The notes under the pieces: model-generated
Told to the model about the DNA's origin: nothing
The model's database searches: none
The model's input: only the letters and a program-made list of their open reading frames with translations
Program-made: the position numbers and the translations under genes
Source: Takakia lepidozioides
Taxonomy: Eukaryota; Streptophyta; Takakiopsida; Takakiales; Takakiaceae
Direction: 5' to 3'
NCBI GenBank assembly: GCA_030704615.1
Contig: CM060734.1
Location: 49,988,042 to 50,052,041 of the forward strand
DNA length: 64,000 nucleotides
In this document: in pieces, positions 1 through 11,209 of the stretch
How the letters are laid out: the number at the start of each line of letters is the position of its first letter
Position numbering within the stretch: position 1 is the stretch's first letter

Positions 1-986
1 TGAATCTGACATTCCAGTCACTAGAAAGACTAATCTCTGTCTCCCACAGCTCTCTCGCTGACCTCTCTTGTGTGAGTTTCCCCCTTCAATCAGACAGTAT
101 GCCCCAACCTTTGGTCTTCAACCTCTAAGATGAGTGCCGGGACAAGTAGCCAGATCTGAGTGGACATGTCTGCTGTACCCACAGAATTACAGTATTGTAG
201 CTATAAGAGGTAATTCATGGTGACTGAGATGCATACAGCCTGCACCAACAAATGAATCAATAGATCAAGTTTATATACAAGGATAAACCAGAAAAAATGG
301 TAACATAAACAAGTCCACTATCACTAGTTACAGGGTATAATACTTGGTATACAGCCCCAGCAAATTTACACCAAATCACAGCTTGTCGCGCATGACTCTC
401 CCGTCAACTTTTAATGTGCTAAAAACCCTAGCCCTAGCAGCCAAAATAGATCCAAATGAGTCTAAATATTTTATCTTACCCCAAACTAGATGTAATGGAT
501 CATATGGACTGTGTCTTACTTCAGCTTTAAGCCCAGTCTGCATTGCTTATACTGAGCCCAACAGTCAAGTGAAATACTTTCAGCCCACTCTGGACTCCAT
601 ACAATATTTCCAAATAATTTGTACATATATGAACAAAGGGTCAATAGTACTTGCAGGTCTGCATGATGCCCACAGTGTTGAGGGGAGTCGGTCTGTCACT
701 CAGACCCTTGTATCCTGGCAAGCAAGAGTAAGCACCTGTACACAGCCAATTTGTGTGTCCTCAAGGTGTGGACAGGTTTGTGACGCCTGAAACCATAATG
801 CATGATGCATGTTGTCGCAATAGCTGGGCCTTCTTCTTCCTTCAAGAACCCAATCTGTGCCATTTCCAATATGGTAATTACCATGTACAAAGTAATTCAT
901 GAATGTCAAATCTCACCCGCAAAGCGCCAGACTTTGAGCTGGAACCCTAATCTCGGGAGAGAGCTCTAGCAATGGCCACGAAAATA
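1..986. other. 3' flank of the nuclease gene, no gene seen
   Basis: I see no supported gene here. Several short open frames exist on both strands, but they show no recognisable domain, no start context and no splice signals. The stretch next to 986 is probably the 3' untranslated region of the minus-strand nuclease gene that ends at 987. Confidence 0.5.
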
Positions 987-1985
987 TCATGTCTGCTTTT
1001 GCTCCCGCCCCTTTTTGGATCGCAACTGCCTCAGCTCATCGCGGAGCTTAGCTGCATCACTATACCGCTCTTCCACCGCCGCAATTACCATGCTGCGCAC
1101 CAACAGAAACTCCTCTGCAGCCGCACAAGAATCTGCCTCTGGCCTGTCCAATTCTGTGAGCATCGGCCCTGCATTAGAACGTGAAGTGGGAGAGGGAAGC
1201 CTGGCAGGGTCGCTCACAACGAGCACTCCATCACCGTAAGCTAGCTCCCTGTTCACTTGAATTGGGATCTTGCAACGAACTGCCAGGTTAATAGCATCAG
1301 ATGGCCGCAGGTCCAAGCTCACGATTTTTTTTTTCTCGTCACCCTCCTTTGCAAGATAGAGGCGAGCATAGTAGGCCTCATGTACTCTGCGTGTCACCCG
1401 AACGAGCTTGGCCTGATAGCCCATGAGATCCACCATCTCCTTCATTACTTGATACACAGTGGGCCTTGCGACTTGGACACTCCGCACGGCCTCTATGAGC
1501 ATGGTACTCGGCAATTCTAACACAATGATGGGGAGCAGAAGGCTCGAGGCATCGTCCATTCGCAGTACTATGGCTGGCTGAGGTCCATAATCAGGGAGAT
1601 GGCTCCCATCAGGCTTGTTGTGCACGCACTTGACAAAGTGGCCATCTTTCATCTTGATCATGAATCCCTCCGGTCCACTCTTCACCTCCACAGCTTCCAA
1701 GACACTTGAGTCGATATAGTCTTCATCGTTCTCACTGAAGCCCGCGTCGGCAGTGCTGCCATTGTTGAAAGACATGCTAGAATTGCAGGCTGGAGTTTGC
1801 CTCACATCCACAGAATTCCCTGGTCTGAAGGAGGAAGGCACGGCAAAGAACGCCCCGCCTGGTTTGTTGCTTCTCAATGAACTACCCCTCGCCCACGCCA
1901 CTGCCACTGACAGGTTGTGACGCAGCCCTACAGATGCATGACTCTGCATCAGGCTCATAGCCGCTGTCTGCGTCAATGTCGCCAT
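987..1985 (-). CDS. BBD: Bifunctional nuclease (BFN/DUF151 domain plus UVR motif), BBD1/2 type
   Basis: The complete 332-residue frame resembles the plant bifunctional nuclease in basal defence (BBD) family, which is reported to have both DNase and RNase activity and to act in defence or ABA responses. Residues about 85-255 form the BFN domain. Diagnostic stretches are NDEDYIDSSVLEAVEVKSG, HLPDYGPQPAIVLRMDD, LLLPIIVLELPS, ARPTVYQVMKEM and LDLRPSDAINLAVRCKIPIQ. Residues about 290-325 form a UVR-type helical hairpin (MVIAAVEERYSDAAKLRDEL). The first 80 residues are variable, rich in Ser and Arg and poor in acids, which could be a plastid transit peptide, although nuclear members are also known. 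Length is close to the roughly 325 residues of Arabidopsis BBD1/2. The first ATG at 1985 fits the family. No intron interrupts the frame, which raises the possibility of a retrocopy. No stop or frameshift is present. Confidence 0.93.
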   Translation of the reverse strand: MATLTQTAAMSLMQSHASVGLRHNLSVAVAWARGSSLRSNKPGGAFFAVPSSFRPGNSVDVRQTPACNSSMSFNNGSTADAGFSENDEDYIDSSVLEAVEVKSGPEGFMIKMKDGHFVKCVHNKPDGSHLPDYGPQPAIVLRMDDASSLLLPIIVLELPSTMLIEAVRSVQVARPTVYQVMKEMVDLMGYQAKLVRVTRRVHEAYYARLYLAKEGDEKKKIVSLDLRPSDAINLAVRCKIPIQVNRELAYGDGVLVVSDPARLPSPTSRSNAGPMLTELDRPEADSCAAAEEFLLVRSMVIAAVEERYSDAAKLRDELRQLRSKKGREQKQT

Positions 1986-3789
1986 CTTCCCTCCGCCTGT
2001 TCACGCACTCGCGCAGTAGACCTCCACATACACGGGATGCCACAAGCCGCAATTCTAATCCTTCTCACAGCATCTTCAAAGAAACTGAAAGCAAAGAAAG
2101 AGGGAAAGAATCAGACGCCTGCTTACGGGAAGTCTGCTCAACCAAAATGGAACTGTAAAAACAAGAACACCTGAAAGAATTCTCCTACAACTCGTTTCCA
2201 CAGCATCCTCCACTTTTGGATTGGATCTTTCGTATGAATCTCTCAATACAGCTTCCTCCACAAAACAAAAACTCCACCAAAAGTGGCAACACGCATACCA
2301 GACCGTCTGTTACCTTAAGGCCGCCTCTTCACAAAATCCACAACCAAACGGGAGAAAATATGTAACATTCACAGCCTCACACAAATCTCTTGCTTGTTCT
2401 TTCTTTCTTTCTGCAGCAGCTCAAGGCGTCCCGAGGCACACCCCGCACGCACAAGAGTGCACACGAAGGTGTCGGCGATGGCGCGTTCACGCGACAGCCT
2501 ACCTTGCCGACGAAGGCGGGCGGGACGGAAAAAATCATCCACTTATGGACACAGTTCATCCTCATCAGATGTTAAATATCCACGTATACAAACGATGACG
2601 ACTAGTCGTTTCGACGACATCCATCCGTTCTTTCACTGGGCTGCGCCCTCGTCACCGTATGTGTTCAGCCTACGACTCTGGTTGCTCAACCTCAGTCGAT
2701 CGCTAAGTTTAGGATATTTTCAGATGGTCTGTATGGCTCTACAATAGGTACAATTTGTTTTTAACTTTCAGCTATTGTTTCCGTAGTTTTGTTCCGATAG
2801 CCATTCTTGTTTTGCATGTTGGTCATCTCGGTTGCTTGGGGTCCTTTCCATCATTTTGTAGTCGCCTTGCTTTGGTGGCTCTGCCTTCCTAAGGCAGGAC
2901 TACGCAAAGGGTTCAGCTGCTTATCGCTGCTTCAGCACCGATACTTTCGATTACACTTCCGTAATGAATTTTTGGAAAAAATCCTTTGTATTTTGTGGGG
3001 CCTTATACTTGTGAACACCACTCTAGGGTTACGTGCAGGGACGTTCACGAGTGGAACGCACTCGCCAGGCTGTCAGCGTGCGTTGCGTTACAACGCACTC
3101 CTTTTACCCCCTCCAATCTTTCCCTCTTCTTTTCGACTTCTTCCCCCTTCCTTCTGATTTCTTTCTGTTTCCTTCTCATTTGCTGGAAAGATGATAGAGA
3201 TAAAGAGGGAGGACCAAAAATTCTTTACGTATGGTATAATACCAAGTTTACAGTGGCGAGAACATGGAACCACCAAGCCCAGGTGCTTTACCCTATACAA
3301 TTCGATCAAGACAGTTGCCACCAGAATATTCCGTCCATATTTCTAATGAATGACATCCCCTGGATGAACAGTTCATGGTCAGAACCAGTTTTGTTTAAAG
3401 GTCTGGAGTTCAACTTCTTCTGCATGCCATAAATGAGGATATTACTGTGCGTGCCACCCGGGTGATTTAGGGCTCAAATCCTGTTACCGCGATATTTATT
3501 AATGAACATTGTGTGATCTTCCAGATTTTTATTATTTATTCATAATTACTAGAGGGCAGGGCTTGCATGAATTGCATGCATTTGTTTTTTTTTTTGTTTT
3601 CTTCAAATTTAAATAATAGGTTATGTTGTTTCAAGACTCTACTCGGTTGTGCAACGATGCCATGTCAATGACGACCCCCCCTTACACAGGTCTGCCTTAA
3701 GCTCCATTTCCTTCGACAATAATACAGTAAGCAATTACAGCATACGCATTGTTCTATGCAAAGGGGGGACATAGACGAATTGGTGGAGA
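1986..3789. other. 5' flank of the nuclease gene and unannotated spacer
   Basis: Positions 1986-2300 are probably the 5' untranslated region and promoter of the nuclease gene read on the minus strand. I find no convincing TATA box. Open frames between 2221 and 3432 have no recognisable domain and a pyrimidine-rich, low-complexity look. I support no gene here. Confidence 0.4.
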
Positions 3790-4714
3790 GTGGAGGGCAG
3801 TATGGTCTTCAATTCCATTCCAGGGAGGAGCGTTGCATGTGATGTGATTTGGGGAAAAATTGATGCAGGGGTGTGCCGCAAATTGTGCTCACTTTTGGGT
3901 TACATGGCACTGGATGCCTCAACATTAAAGCGGAGGACAAAGACACATGGAATTTTTCAAAGCCTTATGGCTCACTTTCAAAAGATGATTTCATATATGG
4001 CAAATGACATTCTTAGCAAAAGATTTTTGTCTTCCCAAATGTATGAAAGATTTATCACTTTCATATTCAAGAAGAGGGACAGACAGATAATCACAAGCTA
4101 TCATCATATCATTTTGCTAAACTTTATTTAGAAAATCAAAATCATGGCAAAAAAACCACTGCTTCCCACGATCAATAGGAAGGATCAAACGGACTTTCAT
4201 AAAGATTATTTGATTATGGACAACATTTTACTCACCCATGTAGCCTTGCATATGGCTAAGAGCAATAATCAGCCTCTAGTGTTCCTCATGCTAGACTTTG
4301 CGAAGGCTTTCAACTCTATTGATTGGAATTTTGCTGTGAGAACCTTGGCTAAGGCTAGCTTTTCAAGGACCTTTCTAGACCTTTTTGAGATTGCTGCTAG
4401 ATTGATTGGGACTCATCATGTCTCAAATTCAATCGATCTCCTTGCGGCTTCAATAAACTTGCAAGATGACCACATCTCTATCCAAACTAGCTCTGCATCC
4501 GCTTACGGAAAAGCTTTGGCCTACAAGAATGATGGAAGACTATAGAGAAAGGAAGCTAAAGCAATCTCTAAGCCCAGATGGCTTATTTGCCGCAATTCCT
4601 TGTGGACCAATTCTCAACTGCTTGAGCATGACCTCACGACCTAAGTTAATAGTATTGTAGTTAGCTGGCTTCAAAATCTGTCAGCCAATCTCCCTGGATG
4701 AATCCAATCCAGTG
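3790..4714 (+). pseudogene. LINE (L1-like) reverse transcriptase relic
   Basis: Two blocks in one frame, 3790-4131 and 4144-4545, are separated by a single TAG at 4129-4131. Together they read like the N-terminal half of a non-LTR retrotransposon reverse transcriptase. Landmarks are FITFIFKKRDRQI, then ITSYHHIILLNF (the block that precedes the fingers), then RKDQTDFHKDYLIMDNILLTH, and LVFLMLDFAKAFNSIDW, which carries the first catalytic Asp region. The part with the YADD-type motif is missing or too degraded to see. The frame breaks up after about 4545, and a piggyBac-like element follows directly. This is a dead fragment of an L1-type element in sense orientation. Confidence 0.85.
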
Positions 4715-4718
4715 TTAA

Positions 4719-5536
4719 CCCTTAAGTTCCCAAGCGACCTGAATCGGGTCACTTTGAATTTGAGGTTCGATCTAATTTTTGCAGATCTAATCTGATGGGG
4801 CCCACTCCTGAAGCTTTAATGATAAGGGATTTGTCTCGAGTATGATGCAAAAAACAAAACTAAAAAAAACAAAAGTTGCGACCTACAAAAAATATCTTAG
4901 ATCTCATTTTTACGTTTTGGGCCTGAAAAGGGCTTGTTTGACTGCTGATGTGGCAGGTAAACAAGCCCAAAACATATTGCACTCCAAATGCCATTTTTGG
5001 CAGAAAATTAGCAATTTTGGGAAAAAACACTTCACCATCTGGTATGTGAGCATTACATACACACATCCACCATTGGCTTTCAAAAAATTTGTAGAAAAAA
5101 AAAATACTTAATTTGGAGGCACATTTTCTCTTGTCAATTTTGAGATTTCAACCCCCATGTAATTGCATGCATAACAAGCATAGGTGAAAAAATCAGTTGG
5201 ACCTGCAATTTAGTGGGGTCATAGCCACTCCACTATTGATTTGGAAATGGTGGGTCTTGGGGCAAGCAAAATTGGATAAAGCTAGGTTTTGATTTGGTCA
5301 AACCAATTTCTTTCTCACTTTTTCTTTGGGACCTGATATTTGAGGTTTGGGCCAACGCTATAATCTCACAATTTCCATGGTGGACTTGGCTAATTTTATG
5401 GTATGTCATGCATAAATGCCCACTACTATAAGGCTGGAATTTCTGGATGATTTTTGGTAGGTTTCTAGGGGCAATTTACCGCAGCTGGGTACCCAAAATA
5501 GGTAAAAAGTCAAATGAGGGCTTGGGAACTTAAGGG
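4719..5536. mobile_element. Non-autonomous piggyBac-like element (818 bp)
   Basis: A perfect 16-bp terminal inverted repeat, CCCTTAAGTTCCCAAG at 4719-4734 and its complement at 5521-5536, is bounded on both sides by TTAA (4715-4718 and 5537-5540). A TTAA target duplication followed by a CCC-starting terminal repeat is the signature of the piggyBac superfamily. The 818-bp interior is AT-rich and carries no transposase. The open frame at 4842-5111 is low-complexity and not domain-like. The element sits at the decayed end of the LINE relic. The inverted-repeat identity suggests a fairly recent insertion. Assignment rests on termini and target site only. Confidence 0.75.
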
Positions 5537-5540
5537 TTAA

Positions 5541-6180
5541 GAATTAATTTTTTCACACCGTGGATGCCTGTTAGAGCAGCCAAAAGCATTTTTCCTTCCC
5601 TCTTTTGGCTCACAGATTGCTGAAGAATGGGTTAAAATCCCCATTTCCTCCATCTCAAGCAAAGTGATGATTAACAGATTAATCCCTAACATATATAGGC
5701 CGCAATTTGTTCTAATGTACAATGAACTGATCAGTTATTCGACATTAACATTAAAGCAAGTGTGATGTAGTCATCATTTAAAAACAATCTACAATACATT
5801 ATCAGCCCTTCAACTCTGGTTGACATTGATTATTGCGCTTATATCCTGTACACGGAAATCGCATAAGCTATTAGATTGTAACATTACTGAAGATTTGTGT
5901 ATAGTAACTGCAATGATGAACTCGTCGGTCACCACCAGCTGGGAGTTCAAAATGGTCATAATACTTCAAAACATCAAAATTTGGTCAAGAATTTAAAAAC
6001 CTAAATCTAGATTCTTACGGGTTAAGCGTAGATGTCCTCTTGTAAATTCACTTGTAAATGGAAGTACAAAAACTATGAATATTATGTAATTTGTATAGTG
6101 GGTTCTAGGATTGTCACATGATGTACTATGTAGAGTACAAAATGTTATAAGGTCAGCAAACAGAATTGAGAAGATCGGCA
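5541..6180. other. Spacer between piggyBac-like element and EG45-like exon
   Basis: AT-rich sequence with no supported gene. A minus-strand open frame at 5993-6181 has no recognisable domain and is probably 3' flank of the EG45-like gene. Confidence 0.35.
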
Positions 6181-6411
6181 TCAGTTCACAGATGGTACGT
6201 ACCTAGTATACGAAATCAGAATTATCCCTTTAGCAAGATCTGCAATGTCATCAAAAGCCTGTTGGGATAGATCGAAAGTTGCTTGACAGCCAAGGCATTG
6301 CTTCACAACCCTAATAGTTATGGATCTTGTGGATTTGCATGGCACACCATCGTTTGCTCCACCCTTGCAAGTTATGCTATAGTAATTTCCACAAGCATTA
6401 CCATCGTCCAA
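6181..6411 (-). pseudogene. EG45/plant natriuretic peptide-like domain, 3' coding remnant
   Basis: The minus strand encodes DDGNACGNYYSITCKGGAND, then a VPCKSTRSITIRVVKQCLGC segment, then ATFDLSQQAFDDIADLAKGI and the end ILISYTR. This is the double-psi beta-barrel core of secreted EG45-like (expansin-like, PNP) apoplastic proteins. It has the typical spaced cysteines and the DLSQQAF signature. The stretch that should precede it, the first 20 or so residues of the domain with the family's usual AC-Y/F-G motif, is not found. A stop codon lies 30 bases upstream with no AG acceptor in between. Exon 1 is at 11910-12024, on the far side of a gypsy insertion. The gene is therefore split and probably dead, though an unusual splice arrangement cannot be excluded. 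Confidence 0.75.
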
Positions 6412-6850
6412 ATGAATATTAATAGAAAATGTAACACGTTAGCAGATTGTGGAGTATATTATAGAGAGTATATATATTGCCTCAAGACTATATAACAACA
6501 TGAAGTATTAGTACTTTAAGTTTGATTCTCAACCATTATGATGGTTTGTATGTAACCTCCAAAGACCGTAGTTGTAATCTATCGTTGAAAGCGAACACTC
6601 TCTAGATCTTTCTCTCTGTGATCTTCTGACATCACATGAATTATAATAGTGCATGAACCCTTCCCTCGTCCACACATCAGATATCTGGTCGTCACAAATA
6701 CACCTACTCTGAATTAGTTGTGTCAAAATATATCGAGGTTGTGTATGTCAAGGACGAGAACATGATTGAACACAAACAAGAGATAAAGACTAGAGGTACA
6801 AAGCTAGACAAGAAGTCAAGGTCGGCGTGGCCGAATGCACAATGAGTAAA

Positions 6851-8096
6851 TGTAACACCCAAGATCTACACAAACTAGAATAGAAGTACTTCTCAACTTT
6901 TTCCCAAAACAACTCGATGCCTTCTAGGCTTTCATTGCAAGTTTATATACCCTTCACAATATGATTATTTTAAAGGTTTGACTTGAAAGCCTCAAGTCAA
7001 AGCTTCCTAAAGTCAACCTTCCTAGGTTTTACATATTCTCCACAATATGACTTTATCAAAGATACTTGCTAAAGTCAACCTTCATAGGTTTGACATATTC
7101 TCTACAATATGACTTTATCAAAGATTTGACATACTCTCCATAATATGAATATCTTAGAGGTTTGACTTGAGAGCCTCAAGTCAAACTTCCTTAAGTCAAA
7201 CTTCTTAGGATCCTTCCTAGTTATTCTGGAAACTTGTAGGGAACTTTCCTCCTCCATCTAGAACCTTCTAGATTCTACCTTGTTACAATCTTTCCCTCTT
7301 TCAAGAAGCAACGTCCTCGTTGTTCGAATTTTCAAAAGCTTGAATTGTCAATCGAGCATTTGCGAGATTTTGCATCGGTTCCCAAGTAGCTTCATATAAT
7401 GGAAACCATTTTCATAAAACCAAATACTCTAACACCTCATGTCGTCCTCGTTTGTATGTGCGTTAAGGAAAATCATGGAAAGGGGGTTGATTTAAGTCCA
7501 TAAAATTTTTATACTATCGTTATGGCGCACCATCACTACTATCTATTCAACACTTAAAAATATTAACAACAAAAATCTCTAAAAAAAAAACATCTTAATC
7601 GAATCCTCCGAAAGAAGGTATTCACTCCCAACTTTAAGAAAGACTGGGCTCTAATACCATTATAACACCCAGGATCTACACAAACTAGAATAGAAGTACT
7701 TCTCAACTTTTTCCCAAAACAACTCGATGCCTTCTAGGCTTTCATTGCAGATTTATATACCCTTCACAATATGATTATTTTAAAAGTTTGACTTGAGAGC
7801 CTCAAGTCAAAGCTTCCTAAAATCAACCTTCCTAGGTTTTACATATTCTCCACAATATGACTTTATCAAAGATACTTGCTAAAGTCAACCTTCATAGATT
7901 TGACATATTCTCTACAATATGACTTTATCAAAGATTGACCTACTCTTCATAGTATGAATATCTTAGAGGTTTGACTTGAGAGCCTCAAGTCAAACTTCTT
8001 TAAGTCAAATTTCTTAGGATCCTTCCTAGTTATTCTGGAAACTTCTAGGGAACTTTCATCCTCCATCTAGAACCTTCTAGATTCTACCTTGTTACA
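6851..8096 (-). mobile_element. Miniature LTR retrotransposon (TRIM-like) derived from a chromodomain gypsy element
   Basis: Two direct repeats at 6851-7287 (437 bp) and 7661-8096 (436 bp) are about 96% identical by eye. They begin TGTAACACCC (TATAACACCC in the second copy) and end TTGTTACA. A perfect 5-bp target duplication GTAAA surrounds the element. Read on the minus strand, the LTR at 7661-8096 is followed by TGGTATTAGAGCC (7647-7659), one base from the initiator-Met tRNA primer site. The LTR at 6851-7287 is preceded by a purine tract. Only about 370 bp lie between the LTRs, so the element cannot move by itself. A minus-strand frame there reads YEATWEPMQNLANARLTIQ, the end of a chromodomain as found at the C-terminus of chromovirus integrases. 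The element is therefore a deletion derivative of a chromovirus. Confidence 0.88.
7647..7659 (-). other. Primer binding site of the miniature LTR element
   Basis: Minus-strand TGGTATTAGAGCC differs by one base from the usual initiator methionine tRNA primer site and begins one base after the LTR at 7661-8096. Confidence 0.8.
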
Positions 8097-9122
8097 GTAA
8101 ATATGAATCAAGACGATCTTTATAGCAATGAACAAGAATACAAGTTATTGGAACACGACTTGAATACTGGAATGCTGGAAACTGGACTGGAGTACCAGAT
8201 ACTGGAAACTGGGCTAGGGTACTGGGAACTGGAAACAAGAGTAGCTTGAACTGGTGTTGGCGAGACTGAAGAGTGTCCAGTCTCGCCACCTTTATATACT
8301 GGCTATTAAGAAGCTTCCCTAAGAAGCTTCCCCTATGGAGGTTGTTTGCTAGAGAAGTTTCCAATATTAAACAAAGGTTTCTTGATGGAGAAGCTTCCTT
8401 AAACAAATGAGGTATCTTGATGGAGAAGTTTCCTCCAAAGGAAGCTTCTTGAGCAGTTTCCAAGTTACTTTTGATAATTTGGTAAACTCCCGGTAACTTG
8501 GTAAGTAATGGTAAATCATGATAGATCATGGTAAATTACGGTAAGTTGTGGTAACTTTTGGTAACTTGGTAACTTCTGATATTTACTTCTGGTAAGTTCC
8601 TCTAGACTATGTCCATGACATCACCCCCTCCTCTAGCGCCAAGTTCCTCGAGGAGCGGTAAAATCTTGGACTTGCTTAGAATTGGAGAAAATCCAAAATC
8701 CGGCGAATGGTACTTGCCAAGTATTCGGCTCTTCGTTCTTGACTCAAATGATTTATAGGTCCCTGCAACCATCGATAGTGTCCAACACCTTGAACTTGGG
8801 ACCACACAGTAATCTAAGCATTCTGATTTTCGAAACTGCCTTCAAACATGATTTCGTTGCCCTCTGGATCCGAAACCTCAACCTCCAACAGAATTATCAG
8901 ACTTCGAATAGGCTCCACTTGCCGTCGTACGGGGTCTAGACGAGGAAGTACGCGTCGCATTGGTGGCCCATCGTCTCGAGAGCGTTGGCGTGATGTTGAA
9001 GGTCGTGAGAGTCGGAACGGCTGATCTGGTAACTGGGTAAGCGACAACTCTAATATATCTGGTTCCTGCGACTCCATACTGTCAATACAAAATGCAAGAG
9101 TGCTGGAAGTACAAATGTCCAT

Positions 9123-10155
9123 ACCTTGTTTGAAAAGTTGTTTTCCATTCGTCTCCTTCTTTTATCCGTACAAGGTTATAAGCTCATCTCAAGTCGATTG
9201 TGGTGAAAATCTTTGCTCGTCCCAGCTGGTCGAGAAGCCCAGAAATCAGCGGCAACAGATAACGATTCTTGATTGTGACTTTGTTGAGACCATGATAGTC
9301 GACACACATGCGTAATGATCCGTCGTTCTTTTTCACAAACAAGATAGGCACCCCCGCGGGTGATTTTGAATGTCGGATGAAGTGCTTTGACAAATTTTCA
9401 TCAATGTATTCGCGTAATGCAACCAACTCCGTCTGGGATAAATTATAGATTGGGCCAAATGGTGGTTGGGCTCATTCTTGTAACTCAATTGCACAGTCAT
9501 AAGGTCGATGTTCTGGCAATATGTCTGCATTTTTCTTCTCAAAGACATCTTTGAAATCTTGATATTGAGCGGGTAATGTTGAAGTACCTTTGTTTGTTGT
9601 GGTCTTGATCGGAGTTGCATAAAGTGCAAATGCCGCCTCCTTTTTGGTAGCTCTCATAAAGGCTCTAACTCCAAGAAACAGGGGTTGAATACCTTTGGTG
9701 CTTTTGCATTTTTGTCTTGCCGAAATTTTTCGTGATTGCCAGTCGATGTCAGGATTATGAAGTACAAACCAGGGAAGTCCAAGGATCACAGAATTTGTTG
9801 GAGACTGGATGACATTGAAAACAATCTGTGATGCTTGATTTTTAAGTTTCACTTCAAGGGGTCGAGTTTCATGGTCAACATTTCCTGATGTTAATGGTCG
9901 TCCATCGATAACTTCAACAGGGGCCGAGAATTTCTTTCTTACGAGCGTTAAATTGTGTTGCTTCGCAAAGTCTTTGTCAATAAAACACGCCGAAGCGCCC
10001 GAGTCCAAAAGTGCTTCTACAGATATATCTCGATTTTGCACCTGATCTTTACTGGAACTGTGAAACAAGATATAGGGTCTGGAGGTAGGAAAAGACATTT
10101 TTTTGGTGAGGAATTTGGGATGTCCAGCCGCATGGTCCCTACTGTGACTGGACAT
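9123..10155 (-). pseudogene. Gypsy protease and truncated reverse transcriptase
   Basis: In the frame at 9472-10155, VEALLDSGASACFIDKDFA is the aspartic protease active-site region, followed by a spacer. The frame at 9184-9426 gives the start of reverse transcriptase: [40 protein letters not shown] and IFTTIDLR. The frame then meets a TGA where a conserved Gly would be expected and continues to about 9123 with [20 protein letters not shown]. After that the catalytic YxDD region, RNase H and integrase are gone, so a large internal deletion has joined this point to a short tail near the 3' LTR. The product cannot be functional. Confidence 0.85.
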
Positions 10156-10310
10156 CTTCGTTTTCCGACCTCCTTGTACCGAACACTTGAGTGGTGCCCC
10201 GAGCTTTTGAATCTTCTCTTGTTGGGGCAGTTTAATGTCATGTGATCATTTTCTCCGCAATAAAGGCATAATCCATTCGAGCGCCGTCTTTGTTTTTCTT
10301 GTGGCGTCAA
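10017..10310 (-). pseudogene. Gypsy gag zinc knuckle
   Basis: The frame contains GLCLYCGENDHMTLNCPN, a CX2CX4HX4C nucleic-acid-binding knuckle, downstream of the capsid part and overlapping the protease frame. It is out of frame with the capsid block, consistent with decay. Confidence 0.8.
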
Positions 10311-10521
10311 TGGCTTGAATCAGACAGCATCAATCTGCATAAGATCATTACCGGATGTCTGATGGATCGTTGTATTTGGTGCCGTAATAGCAGCGGCATG
10401 GTACGTCGTCAACCATCCATATCGCTGCTCTTGACGTCTTTCGAACAAACGATTATCGCATGATGAATTCGCTCAGTACTCACGTTTGGCATTGTCAGCA
10501 ACAAATTTTTAACATCATCTT

Positions 10522-11171
10522 TTAGGCTACATCGAAATTGACTAATGAGGCTCTTCTCATTCCATTCAAGGTCGCACGCAAGTTGTCAAAATTCGGCAGC
10601 ATAAACGGAAGCTGGACGTGCTCATTGTCGAAGATTTCGCATCTTTGTCTCTGTAACTCTCTCTCTCTATCATTATCTCCAAACGTTGCAGTGAACTCAG
10701 ACATGAACGCTTCACAATTGTATAATAAATGTGAATTTTTCTCTAATAGGTGCAAACCAAGATAGGGTAGTGTCTGATAGAAGGGTGCCGACGAATCCCA
10801 CTTGAATACCTTCATCAGAGTAGCGTTGTGGATGTAGTCGTAGGAACAATCGTATTTGTTGAACAAAACCGCGAAATCTTGATCTCGTCCCATCAAATTT
10901 CTCGGGCATGCTGACCTTTGGTTCCGTTGTAATCTGTTGAAGATTTGGAGGAACCGTTGCAGTAGGATTTGTTGTAGTAGAGACTCGTAAGGTTGAAGAT
11001 TCATTGTTCGACTCCTTCAACTCTGAAATTTGTTGTTGCAAATTGTTGAGAGCATTGTCAAGGTCTTGAGACTGATTAGCTTGTAGTTGGGGCAGTAGAG
11101 GCACGAAGTTCTTGCATATGGAGCTGAAGACTCTGCAATATGGCGACCATTTCCGCAAATGTGCCTTCCAT
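10522..11171 (-). pseudogene. Gypsy gag, frameshifted
   Basis: The likely gag start is the ATG at 11171 (MEGTFAEMVAILQSLQLHM), 38 bases inside the 5' LTR edge. The capsid part continues in another frame (10712-11158) with MPEKFDGTRSRFRGFVQQIR and TLLSDTTLSWF, typical of the gag of Ty3/gypsy elements. A third frame (10522-11004) carries the rest, with QLPFMLPNFDNLRATLNGM. At least two frameshifts show that it cannot be translated as one protein. Expected product: structural particle protein. Confidence 0.8.
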
Positions 11172-11209
11172 CTTAACTAACTAAGGAACAAACTGCAGTC
11201 TCGTCAAAC

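Larger units (their letters stand above)
6746..8620 (-). repeat. Gypsy 3' LTR, interrupted by a miniature LTR element
   Basis: Positions 6746-6850 and 8097-8620 together reconstitute the gypsy LTR. The gap is filled by a 1246-bp element flanked by GTAAA on both sides (6846-6850 and 8097-8101). This fixes the order of events: gypsy first, small element second. Confidence 0.9.

Noticed and set aside
344-790. A 148-codon plus-strand gene
   Set aside because: No domain, AT-rich composition, and location in the 3' flank of the nuclease gene. Likely chance.
2221-3432. Several plus-strand open frames of 85-148 codons
   Set aside because: Low-complexity, pyrimidine-rich translation and no recognisable motif or splice pattern.
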